Assembly: GCA_026545225.1 (NCBI GenBank)
Contig: CM048853.1
Location: forward strand, 53,563,255-53,627,254
DNA from: Cornus controversa
Lineage: Eukaryota > Streptophyta > Magnoliopsida > Cornales > Cornaceae
Direction of reading: 5' to 3'
DNA: 64,000 nt
Shown here piece after piece: positions 24,033 through 35,348 of the stretch. The translations under genes and the position numbers were made by a program. The notes under the pieces are model-generated. The model had not been told where the DNA came from and made no database searches. It was given only the letters and a program-made list of their open reading frames with translations. The number at the start of each line of letters is the position of its first letter. Positions within the stretch are counted from its first letter, which is position 1.

Positions 24033-25258
24033 GTAAATAAGGAAGTAAAAATTCACAAACAAACAATCTAACCAAGGAACCAAAATCTTCGTTAGTGTCA
24101 CTTTCCTTCCTTTTGTCTCTCTTGTACCTGATGCAACAATTTTAAATCCGAAATGCAACCACCTCATAAATGTGTTAAATTCTAGTTTTAATACTATTGT
24201 AACATTGCAACAAAATATAATATGTTACTGATCATTATATCTTCGATATAAATGTATTATATAAATTTGCATGAATATTGTATTTTGTGATATAGTTGTG
24301 TTGCATTGTGATATTACTATATGATGTTGGACAAAATTTTTGATGAACATGTTTTGATTCGACAAGACTCATTTTCGATTGGAAACAACTCAATGAGCAA
24401 AATTTAGTAGCTTTTGTTACTATTTCATGCCTTTTTCGGTCAAATTCAGTCGTCTAACACCTCAAAATCACAATTACTATGAATTATTTCGAAATTTTTG
24501 TTCAAGGTGCAAACGAATTCAGATTAGGTTGAAATTTTATATTTAGTAGTTTTTAGTAATTTGATTTCTTATTCTATTTTTTTTTAGAATTTACATAAAA
24601 AATTAAAATTTTGAATTATTTTTAAGGTGAATATCTCTAATCTCCCCCGAAGTTTGCTCAAATATCTTACAGCTAAATTTTTTTGAAAAAGTGTTGTCAA
24701 TCTCCCTTGAGGTTTGTTTAATTTTCTCTGCGCATCCCTGACGTTAGTTGGTCGGCCAGTGATATATTTTCAAAATATCAAAACTACCCTTAATTGAAGT
24801 AAAAAGACTTAAATCACCCTATTAGCACACTAAATTATCATTCCAACCAAATTAAAATGGATAAAGTATCCTTCCTTTATTTGTATAGATATAAATACAT
24901 CTCTTCTTTTTTGTATACATACACATACATGTATCTGTATATATGTTTATAACAAATCAAAATCAAGAAACTTAATTTTTTGAAGATATGGAAACATCGA
25001 CCTCTACTGCCACCGCCAGCACCGTCACCAATTCTTTTGCAAAATTCCCCATTATTGAATTCTAGCCCCATAGAACCCGCTCTGCAAATCCAAAACTAAT
25101 GGTGTGTGTATGTGTGCGGTATGTGTAAACACTAATATTTTTTAAACCAAAATGAAATCATAACTAAAATTATTTGAATCGAAGGTCAGACTGTGGACAT
25201 TTAAAATTCATAACAAATTTCAGCAGTTGTATAATCTACAGAGTATGTAAATTGCGAT

Positions 25259-26163
25259 TGGGTAAAGTACAAATAACACTCCTAAAGTATCATAAATGTG
25301 TAAATAACACCCTCATTTTTCACTGTGTATACAAGTACTAGATGTTTGAAAAAATGTTGCAACTTAGTTCCTGTTGTCTATGATCCGTTAAAAAATGACC
25401 ATTACTGAGTCATGTGCAACACACATTACCTGGTTAATACAAAACCCTAGGATACCTTTTTATATACCAAACATGCCCTCAAAGGCTTTATATAAATCCC
25501 ACCTCTCTCTCTACTCTAGCGTCATTTCCCTCTCTCTACTGGTTCATTTGTCTCTCTCTCTGCATTTCCCTCTCTCTCTACTGAAAATTCCCTCAATTGG
25601 TTTGAAGATGAAGAAGGGCAAAGAGAAATACATAGTCGACTTCCACTTATAGCATATGACATCTTTGTATTTGTCTATGTATAGACCACCTATTCTCTCA
25701 ACACTTCAAGAAGTCAAGTATATATCTTCTTCTTTTTTTTTCAAAAAACATTATTGTGAGAATTTGTTACATAATCAGGGTTGTTGATTGAACAAATATC
25801 AGTTATTGTATGGAAAACATTTATTTTCGACTTCTAAACTAGTTAGTTAACTACTGTCAAACAGTACCTAATTAATGTGATTGGATTCTGGGTCAACTAG
25901 TATAAATGTGATATGATTCACCATAATACCTCCAAGAAAATATAAGATTTTAGTGTCATGATATTTATAAAGATGGATATATAATAAATGTAAGCATAAA
26001 ACACCAATCAATCAACATATATAACCAGCGCTTTGCGCTTGGATGCCCATGTTCGATTCCTTTTTCCCTCATTAACCCCCTCACTAACTAACAATTTACA
26101 TTGCCTTGCCAAAAAAAAATAAATTTCAACATATATAAGCATAACACAACAATCTATCTATTA

Positions 26164-26194
<31 letters not shown>

Positions 26195-26685
26195 TAAATA
26201 ATAGAAATAGAGAGAGACCTCATAGTGTGAGCCACACAGATCAATCCCCAAAGTTGATCTTTTGGTACTACTCAAACATTTGCTTTGTTTTGAACATCAC
26301 TAACCAAAAAAAAAAAGGAGGCATATGATTCTAGAGAGAGAGCGCAAGAATATAGAAAGAGAGAGAGGATTACATGCATGGTGGAAGGACTGATGAACTC
26401 ACGGAGTTCGCCGGTGCTAGAGATGGATTTCCTTGGCGGTGAAGGTGACACGCTGGATTATGTACTCGTGGATCCACAGGCTATTTAGTCATTTTACAAT
26501 GAACAATTCTTTTGTTTATTTTTAATACACTTACATAAAGGGCCTTTAGTTTTTTTACAGCTCCGTTAATGGTCAACTGATGACCGGCCTTTCTTTGTAC
26601 TCAAATTAGACTTGAAGGAGTTTTAAGAATACATAGGTGGTTTATATGCACTATTTGCATACCATAAGAAGTTATTTGCACTCGA
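25259..26685. mobile_element. Nested element with GGGTAAAGTACAAATAAC ends
   Basis: The left end is gggtaaagtacaaataacac; the right end gttatttgcactcgac is its approximate complement. The bordering text about a short run of tandem-like words is typical of Mutator-like termini. It lies inside the element at 24625-27468, hence inserted later or acquired. I could not fix the exact ends or a target duplication. Confidence 0.4.
26028..26118 (+). mobile_element. Possible SINE remnant
   Basis: A tRNA-like patch, gcgctttgcgcttgg followed by a B-box-like gttcgattcc, is followed by CT-rich sequence, ttgccttgcc and an A run, the usual order at a plant SINE 3' end. The 5' part with an A box is not clear. 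Confidence 0.35.
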
Positions 26686-27800
26686 CACATTGAAATTTAT
26701 TCTCAAGTATGTGAATCTATATCTCTTTATAGAAAAAGAGATCAAGTGGCCAATGCAACTCAATTGCTTTCAACTGAGAAATGGTACTAATTACTGAAGT
26801 TATACTCAAAATTACCCCAATTGATCGATATATAAACACATATATATCATAAAACCCTAAATTTACTTTGTGACCTTTTAAGCAAACAATTCAATGTGCA
26901 AACCATCTCTCTTCTTTCCTCTTCTCTGAAAAATCGAGAAACGAAGTGCCCCAGATCGGTGAATCATGGCTGACCCAAACTCTTCTTCCCCAAAATCCAA
27001 CCTTAATCAATCATAAATTACTCCATAAATCTTAGAATCCAAATTAGAAGTTAGTTAGATCTATAGATACTTATTTAAGTTGATTCATGTTAATAATAAG
27101 AGAAACTCTTGGACCCCAAATCCAATTTAACTCCATCTTCTTAAGCCTTAGTCCAAAGGAATAACAAAACTAAATCATGAGAATTCAAAAATATACCAAA
27201 CACGCATATATCCATCCATCCCTTTCTTGAAATTGATTCGCAATCCAAGTCCACCAATTAAACACTATTCCAACAAGTTCTATTTATGTGAGAAGGTTAG
27301 ATAGATAATTTAACATTAATGTGATGATATTATAAAATACGTCATCAATAAAGAGGATATTTAGTGAGGGTAAAATGGTACTTTCACCACTACCGTTAAG
27401 TGATTAAATATTTAAGTTTGAGAGGTCAGAGTAATTTTATCAAAAGTTTCATCCAGAAATATTCACCCTTATTTTTAGTGTTAGTTTTCTTTTGGAAATA
27501 GATTTTATTTTCTTGTTCGATTTAGATTTTTCTCCATTATAAATATGTATGTGCTACAATAGCAGAAATTAACCATTTAATTATTAATAAAATATTAGAT
27601 TTCTCTGCAATTGTGCAACTTGTGTTTGCACTTTATCTTAACTTTGTAGATTAAAAGTTATTTTTGTTAGTGTATGAACATTCATAATTTATGCTCCGTC
27701 ACTATATTGTATTATGACCATGCGTATATTTTATAACTGCACTGAATATCCTAAAAAGGAGGGAATCAAAGTTCAACGTATCGTAATGCAAAAAAAATAA

Positions 27801-29570
27801 GGGTAAATTACACTGACCTCTCCTGAGGTCTGACCTAATTACACCCAACATCAAACTAATGAATTTTGTTATAATGACCTCCCCTGTAACAGAAATGTAC
27901 TAATAGCTGTTAATTTTTGCGTGAAACGTCTATTATACCTTTAATATTATATTGATATAAAAATTAAAATATTTATATATAAAATGACACTTTTGCCCAT
28001 CTAATATAATAATATTTACTATATTATATATATATTGTAAATATTATTACATTATTATATGCAAATATATATATGTGTGTGTGCACATGAGCCAACGGAG
28101 CACCGGTCATCTTCTTCAGCCACACCACCACTGCCACCACTAACCTGACCACCATGAGCCACCACCTGTAACACCCAAACCACCCATATACATCCAAGCC
28201 GAAACCCACCGTGACAGCCACAATCGTGCACAACCCCAATTGTCATGGCCACCATCATGCTCCCGCTTTCAGCTTTATCAACCTGATGGCTACCATGCCA
28301 TAGACCCACCACTGCGACCACCTAAACCTAGCCGTGAACCACCACTAGTCGAGCCACTATGAGCCACCACAACCAGCCATGGGCATGGAACAAAATTGCA
28401 CCTTCGACGGAGCACCGGTCATCTTCTTCGGCCACACCACCATCACCGGCAATCATTTAACATCAACCAACTGCTCTAATCAACCCCATCGACACCACAC
28501 CAAGACCACGACCACCACTAACCGGACCACCTATGAGCATCACCATCATTATCTCTACCAAATAAACCCAAACACATTTTAACACACACACACACATCCT
28601 CATTGTCCAGTCATCTTCCTTAGATCCACCACTAGAGTGCCATCTTGCCATATTCGTGAACCATCAATCTACCAATCGAACAGACCAAATCTTAATCAGT
28701 CTTCTTCCCCAATTTCAAATAGATCAATCGCCACTAAACTAGTCATCGCCATCATCACTGCCACCACCGATCTGATCTGTACTGTGGTCATTATAACAAA
28801 GAGAACTAATTGTGATCCTAAATATATATGTATATATATATTGGTTCAACCATCGTCTTCAAATTTTGCTAGACCATCATCTGCAACTAAATGAAACCAA
28901 TATTAAGCCTAAACTTGAACACCATCATAACCCCAAGTCGAAACCCCATCTCTATGGAACTCCATTAGTGACGCACCAACAAACCCTTAAGCAAAAACCA
29001 TAAGTCAAAACTCAATGAATACAAGCACTGAAACAAAACCAAATCGCAAAAATCACAACATATAATCTAAACCCTAGTTGCAAGAAATCCTCGTCAAAAT
29101 CCTCACCGTTGAAATCGTTACTAAAATCATTATTGCAAGCGTCACCATCGATTTCTCGTCACCACATCTATTATGTCGTTGTTGAAATCTTCTTTAACAA
29201 CGCCTTCGTCGGAGTTTTTCTCCGTCATCGTCTGAACACCACTGGTTTGCCACCCATCGTCCCTGTTCCCCATCAGCGGTTGTTGGAGGTTGAGAGGAGA
29301 GAGAACATAGAAAGGGAAGAAGATGGAGGAAATAATTTTAATAAGGTGGGTATTTATGTCTTTATAAAATTAGGGCCTTTTGTAATATAACTTTTTTTTT
29401 AATTGGAAGGTACTTTGGTCACTACAATCAAAATTTTGGATGGAAAAGATGAAAATTTGGACGGAGGGGGTTGTTACCCAAACTTCACAGGAGCTAGGTG
29501 TAACAAAATGCATAAGTTATATATTGTGTGTAATTAGGCTAGATCTCAAGGGAGGTCAATGTAATTTATC
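27801..29570. mobile_element. Mutator-like element with GC-rich gene-like interior (Pack-MULE candidate)
   Basis: The left end gggtaaattacactgacctc and the complement of the right end (gataaattacattgacctcc) are inverted and continue for about 45 bp. The flanking A-rich 9-mers (ataa/aaaa type) are too simple to prove a target duplication. The interior (about 28085-29330) is much richer in G+C than its surroundings and is full of CCACC triplets. It contains an internal duplication: gagcaccggtcatcttctt occurs at 28098 and 28410. Open frames occur on both strands, but none shows a known domain. Captured host DNA is an inference. Confidence 0.55.
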
Positions 29571-29635
29571 AAAAAAATTAAAAAGTGAAGAAATAAAAAG
29601 AAAAGAAAAAGCGTTGGAGGATCGAACATTCGAAC

Positions 29636-30279
29636 TAGGGGTAGTGCACACGGTTTGGTTCTTTATGGTTTTTGGTAGAACCGGAACCGTTCCCAACAGT
29701 TCCTTAATTTTAGAACCAGAACCGGAACCATTGAGTACGGTTCAGTTCGGTTTGGTTTCGGTTCTTTGCGGTTTCGGTTCCGGTTCTCCAACAGTTTTTT
29801 GTCAACTTTTTTTTTTTTCAAACATTGGTAAAATACACAACTTATACTTGTGCACCCCTAGCTATAACAATAGATTAGAAGTTATTAATATTTATTCATA
29901 TATCTTATATTATATAAATATATAGAACATTAAAACTTAGAATCTATTAGTATTTATTTATATATTATATATTTTATACTTTATATATAAATAGAACACT
30001 ATAATTTAGAAGGTATTAGTATTTATTTATATATTATATATTTATACTTTATATATATATATAGAACACTAAAAACTTAGAAACTATTATTATTCATTTA
30101 TATTATATATATATATAATTTTTTTTTTCTAACGGTTCTGGTTCTTTGACTTGGAACCGAGACCGTAGTGAATAGTTTCTAAAATTTGAAATCGGAATCG
30201 TAGTAAACGATTCGGTTTGGTTCAGATACGATTTTTTATGGTTCCAATTTCGGTTCCACCGATTCTTTGTGCATCCCTA
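29636..30279. mobile_element. hAT-type non-autonomous element, TAGGGGTAGTGCAC ends
   Basis: Starts TAGGGGTAGTGCACACGG and ends with the complement of TAGGGATGCACAAAG. The flanking octamers attcgaac (29628-29635) and actcgaac (30280-30287) match at 7 of 8. Inside, ggttccggttc-type words on both sides face each other. The open frame at 29440-29925 spans the left boundary and is spurious. Confidence 0.7.
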
Positions 30280-30497
30280 ACTCGAACACAAAAAACTGAA
30301 AAAGTCTTAAATGTAGGGGCTCAAATGTTAAATCATCAAATCACAGTATAAATGTATAATTTAAAGAAATTGGCGATAGGCTATCAGGCTTGCTCTTAAA
30401 CTTTCCCAATTCCGAAGGTGTTTTCGGCGCCAAAACCACCAAGGTTCGATTGTGTTGTGATTTCTTTTCTCTCACCAATCAATCCAGAGAGAGAGGA

Positions 30498-33400
30498 ATG
30501 GAAGTGTCGACACTACCGATTTCGGCATCACAGAGAGGGAAGCTGATTTCTGCAGGCTATACTTCTCTCTCTTCGATTTCATCCGTTTCTCCCTCCGACC
30601 TCGCACGAGGTATACACATATATATACACACACATTTCACAGACACACATATTACTCGTACCCTCTTTTTTATTCATTACTATTATTAAATACGGAAATG
30701 CTATTCAATTATGATCGCTTATCACACTCTTTGTATCAGTAACTCACAGTTTCTCCCCAAAATTATCTGTATAGAGTTATTTCTTATGCTAATTAGCTTT
30801 TTATTTCCATTATTAATTGTAGATCTAAGCATTTCGGAGAACGAGGCATTTGAAATTTTGAGAGTCGCCTCAAATAGTAGTAGATTGCACAACTCTGATG
30901 GAAGTCATACTACTGTTAATGGTATTTACTCTCTTCTTGTCTTCTAATTGATTTTTTTCCCTGTCTTTTCAGCAAATAAATGTCTCTACAGGAATTTTGG
31001 AACAATTATTGACTGAAAACTATTAATACCCACTTTTGGAACTGTTAATAATACAAATTTACTTGTATCATATTTAAGTATGTAAATATCTATTTGTCTT
31101 TGTCTATCTATCTATCTATCTATATATATATATATTGTCTGCGTCTATCTATCTATCTATACATAAATCAATAATGCGAGATACTAATATCATATTAGAA
31201 AAATTATAATCCATAGGCATGTAAATATATCTTTTGGTCTTTGTTTGTATGCAGGACAGTCATAGCTGTTGATCTCCATCTTATTTGGTGGATTATATGA
31301 ACTCTTTTCTTTTCTTTTTTTAATTTGATATCTTCGTTATGTTCAGCTTTAGTCCTGTGGTTTTAGTGTTTATCTACAACATTTGATGCTTTAGTTTTGT
31401 TTAACTTTAGTCCATTGTAATGGCTACCGACGCTCTTCTCCCTTTCTCCTATTAAGCAAATATGTCTTCAGTGAATTTTTTCATACTTCTATAATGTGTT
31501 ATATGAAAATAGTAAAATTGCCATTCACTTCTAAGTGTGATTAGTATGTGTGTTGTATGATTACTAATCATATATATGTGTGTGTGTGTGTGTGTGTGTT
31601 TATTGTATGACCCAATCATGTTATACAAAATTATGATCAAAGTTGCATAGTTTCCCAACATTACTGAATTTTTATCCTTCATCATCTTCTACACAGAAAG
31701 TGTCATCTTTTTTGGAACGTTTAAATGCTCTTTCTGTAGAATTTTCATCAAATTTAATTATTGTTAGCTGCTATAGTTACCTGCAGTATTATCCTTTTAC
31801 GGTTTTCTTACATAGGAAAACAATATGCTGATCATTTGGTTTTGTACAATAATCAATGATTCAGCCAATGGAGGAATTGTTCTTGGTGATTCTCGTGGGA
31901 TGCTAAGAAATCTGTCTTATGGTGGAGTTGGCAGCAATGCTGGAATGATAAATAGCTAAATGGTAACAAATAATCAATTGATCCGTAAAAAATTGATTGG
32001 ATTTTATCTTTTTCTTACCACAAGGAAGTGAATTGGAAACAATCATATTTCCCGATAGATCTTGTTGCAAGAGTTTTTTTAGCTTCAAAGTTATATTTTT
32101 TAGAATGTAACAAAAGCACCAATTTCCTACCCTTGTCATTCTTTTTAAACCTTGCTGCTTCCATGAATAAGAGATTGACAATATCTTAAAATCCTTTTTA
32201 TGTGAATGTTTCTTAACTTGGTTAATCAAGGTAACTTAAGTGCCAAAATTCTATGTCATCTTAACATAATAGAGCATATAACTTGTGAACAGTGACACTA
32301 GCTAAAAATGAGGAGATGAAATTGAGAAAGACACCTTAACCAATAAAGTGGCAAATTGCAAGTCAAGGGTTTTATATCAAGTTAAACACCAAGTAATTGC
32401 TGGAGGACCAGAGTTGTTTCATTTGGTAAACGCTTTATTTCAACTTGGTGGTCATCAGTCTGTGATAACTCATGTTGATTGGGGAGCATCATTTAGTCAA
32501 GCCATGGATTACCACTCTGAACCATTAAGTGAAACAAATGCAGCACTACGCATTTTGTGTGCCGGTATGCTATTTATTTGCTGTTGCTATATTGCCTTCT
32601 TTCTTATATATGGATTTCAACGATGTTGAGAACCTAAAATGCTTGAAACTGCTGCTCAACTGGATTTTGTGCTTAGAATCCTGCATGATCAAATGACAAC
32701 TTTGAAAACAGCCTTTATATTATTTCAGTAAGGCTCGGATTTGCTTGAAAAAATAATTAGATCACTGTTTTTCCTTCCATAATTGCCTGACCAAGAGATT
32801 AGGGCTCCATCTTTTAATTATTCAAGGAAGTTCATTTAAATTAAGAATGATTTTCCAGTTTCCTTTTCATTCAGGTGCACAGTCTGCCTGGGATATGCTC
32901 CATGAGGAGGAATTATCTACACGTATCACTACATCTTCTGCAGATCTGGATAACATCTTGGGTGGAGGAATAAGTTGCAAAGAAGTTACTGAAATTGGTT
33001 AGTCATTTTTGTTTTTCTGACCATTTATTATCAATGTTGTGATCGTTAGTTCATTTGATTTGTACTTCTTTTAATGTGTTCAAAACGAGGCTATTCTTCT
33101 GTTACTGAGGAGAGTTTTTTTTTTATCTTATTAGGTGGAGTGCCAGGCATTGGTAAAACACAGCTGGGGTGTGTATTGTCTTCATTCTAATTCTTTCCTA
33201 GTTAAGTTTGGTGTTTTTTTTATTATCATGATGTAAAAGAATTTACAGGATCCAACTTGCTGTGAATGTTCAAATTCCAGTTGATTTTGGTGGTCTTGGA
33301 GGCAAAGCAATTTATATAGGTAAGTGTTGTAATTTCATGACCAAATCTCATGCTTGTGGGTGATGCGTTGAACTTAAAAATTCATGTCTTTTTGTGATGC

Positions 33401-35117
33401 TTAGATACAGAAGGAAGCTTTATGGTGGAACGTGTTTTACAAATTGCCAAGGCATGCGTGGAGGACATGTTGGAATATAATGGCTTTCTACAGAAAAAAA
33501 ATCAAGCTTGTCAAGTCAAAATGCAGCCCAAGGAATTCCTGGAGAATATATTCTATTTCCGCGTCTGCAGTTACACAGAGCAAATTGCCTTGATAAATTA
33601 CTTAGAAAAATTCATCTCAGAGCATAAAGATGTAGGTATAATGCAAATTTTGCTTTTGTGCTTCAAGACTCAAGCATTTTAGCCATATTTTGTATTTGTG
33701 TGGTTTTATATATTTTAAATTATAGCAATCTGTTAGCTTGTTGATTTTCTCTTACATGTGTGAAGTTTGCCTAATGGCCCCAACCATGTCAGAAATTCAA
33801 AAATCCCCTTGCTCTATGAATTGTTAGTTTTGCCTGAATATTGAAAAAAAATTAGAGATCCATATTAATGGCTTGCAACTTCTTTAGTGTGTTTTTCTAG
33901 ATGGCAACAATCAGTACTCGTATACGTGCAAGTAGGCAGTTGTCACAAAGTAGAGAATAGCAACAGCAGACCAACTGCTTTTCTGATTCTGAGACCCATT
34001 AATTTTCTTAATGATCATGTGTGTGTCTGTGTGTAACTATGTATATGTGAACATTGGATCTTTTGTTTGTTACTTCATTTCTCCCCTATTCTTTGCTTAA
34101 CTTGGGGACGTGTATAGCTAAATATGATAAACTTTTAAACCTGTTACATTTTGTTGTTTTAACTATTTGAGTTATGTAAGCAAAGTCTATTATCTTAACC
34201 ATCACTTTTATATATTTAGTTATTCATCTATTTTTGTTCTGTCAGTATCTATTAAGCCTTATGGCAGTGCATTAATTTGATCTCTTCACAGGTTAAAGTT
34301 GTAATTATTGATAGTGTTGCTTTCCACTTCCGTCAAGATTTTGAAGACATGGCTCTTAGAACTCGATTACTCAGTGGAATGGCCTTAAAGTTGATGAAAC
34401 TTGCAAAAAGTTTCAGTTTGGCGGTAAGAATTATTCTTATCTTTATAGAATTTTAAAGTTGCAACTTCCTCATGTAATTCATGGAAATGCAGTTGGGGCA
34501 GGCAGGAAAGTTGTATTTTAAGGTTTATCTATTTATTCTTCAGTTCTTTTGCCTTTTGCTTTTTCAGTTTTTTCTTTTGAACTTAATTTTCAAACATCTA
34601 ATTTCATTTGACAAAAGCTCTTGGCAGAATTGGTTTCAGCAATATTAAATAATCTGTGCCTGTTTGGCATTTTTGCTCCCAAAGCAGGTTGTTCTACTGA
34701 ATCAGGTGACTACTAAGTTTTCAGAAGGTTCATTCAACCTCACTCTTGCACTCGGTAATTTCATTCTTAATTAGTTCCCCAACCTATCTACATTTTTATT
34801 TAAAAAAGAAAGAAAAGAAAAGGAAAGAAAGAGAGCTAAATGCTTCCTCTTATGCTTCAATTTGTAGTTTGCATGATCAATATGTCCCTTGCCATGGTTA
34901 TTCGGTTTCTTATTAGTTTGATGGTAAATTATGCTGAATAGGTGATAGCTGGTCACACACCTGCACAAACCGGGTGATTTTGTACTGGAGTGGCAACGAA
35001 AGATGTGCATATATTGACAAGTCTCCGTCTCTTCGATCAGCATCAGCATCTTATTCTGTGACTAGTAAAGGGATCCGAAATTCAGCTTCAAGTTGTAAAC
35101 GCACTAAAATAATGTGA
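30498..35117 (+). CDS. RAD51C: DNA repair protein RAD51C (RAD51 paralogue), nine exons
   Basis: RAD51C is a RecA-family ATPase that acts in homologous recombination repair and meiosis, with XRCC3 and the other RAD51 paralogues, in the nucleus. Coding exons: 30498-30609, 30823-30921, 32875-32997, 33135-33168, 33249-33319, 33405-33631, 34292-34423, 34688-34754, 34942-35117. All introns are GT-AG and every junction keeps frame, giving 1041 nt and 346 residues, the usual length. The N-terminal helical domain ([12 protein letters not shown]) is followed by DLDNILGGG and Walker A GVPGIGKT (113-120, K119). Then come YIDTEGSFM, Walker B VVIIDS (225-230) and [14 protein letters not shown]. The C-terminus is basic (CKRTKIM). 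An in-frame upstream ATG at 30390 exists, but the family start is at 30498. Intron 2 (1953 bp) holds foreign exon-like sequence. No damage in the coding exons. Confidence 0.93.
31651..32564 (+). pseudogene. Exon-like pieces of an unidentified gene inside RAD51C intron 2
   Basis: Three stretches on the RAD51C strand look like real protein. 31651-31830 follows an acceptor-like tgcatag and encodes ..[18 protein letters not shown]... 31863-31955 encodes [20 protein letters not shown]. 32345-32564 encodes ..[20 protein letters not shown].. and ..[12 protein letters not shown].. and ends at a donor-like g|gtatgc. A dispersed repeat (31945-32245) separates the second and third pieces. These segments do not belong to RAD51C and I do not recognise the protein. 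The last piece ends in phase 1, the same phase as RAD51C exon 2, so it could splice to exon 3 in frame. It could be a gene fragment brought in by a transposon or duplication. Confidence 0.5.
31945..32245. repeat. Dispersed 300-bp repeat, copy 2
   Basis: Matches 17100-17440 in the same orientation with several small deletions. It interrupts the exon-like pieces in RAD51C intron 2, just after NAGM. Family unassigned. Confidence 0.7.
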
Positions 35118-35221
35118 GTTTCTAAGGTGGGCTACATACTCTTCCATTTTCTTTTGTTTCTTTGGAGGCACATCAAAAGTCTAATTATCAATATTTCTTT
35201 CATTTGCATCTTAATACTCAG

Positions 35222-35348
35222 TTTTTTTAGATCATAGTGATTGTAGTAAACAGGATACATGTCAAAGTTTTTTTTAGATCATAGTGATTGTAGTAAACAG
35301 GATACATGTCAAAGTTTTTTTTAGATCATAGTGATTGTAGTAAAAGTC
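35222..35348. repeat. 47-bp tandem repeat, about 2.5 units
   Basis: Units with agatcatagtgattgtagta and acaggatacatgtcaaag repeat with a period of 47 bp just downstream of RAD51C. The copies are almost identical. Confidence 0.8.

Larger units (their letters stand above)
21436..24130. repeat. PMEI duplication unit 3
   Basis: Colinear with unit 2 from the ggatgtatattcaaatttatata motif through pseudogene copy 3 to ggaaccaaaat near 24080. A MITE (23839-24032) has since inserted near its right end. Confidence 0.7.
24625..27468. mobile_element. Non-autonomous Mutator-like element, 2.8 kb
   Basis: The left end aggtgaatatctctaatct and the complement of the right end (gggtgaatatttctgg) form inverted termini. 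The flanks are identical 9-bp repeats ttattttta at 24616-24624 and 27469-27477. Subterminal sequence such as tctcccttgaggtttg resembles the ends of the element at 27801. No MURA-type transposase frame is seen. Host-like patches inside (26390-26490 and 26930-27000) could be captured sequence. A second set of ends is nested inside. Confidence 0.65.

Noticed and set aside
28024-29003. Several open frames in the GC-rich interior of the Mutator-like element
   Set aside because: They overlap on both strands, are low-complexity and match no family I recognise; the mobile element explains them better.
29440-29925. 161-codon open frame
   Set aside because: It starts in the right end of one transposon and runs into the next (hAT at 29636), so it is an accident of adjacent insertions.
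31559-31600. GT/TA repeats that might be regulatory or CRISPR-like
   Set aside because: A plain GT microsatellite; no spaced repeats of CRISPR type exist in the window.
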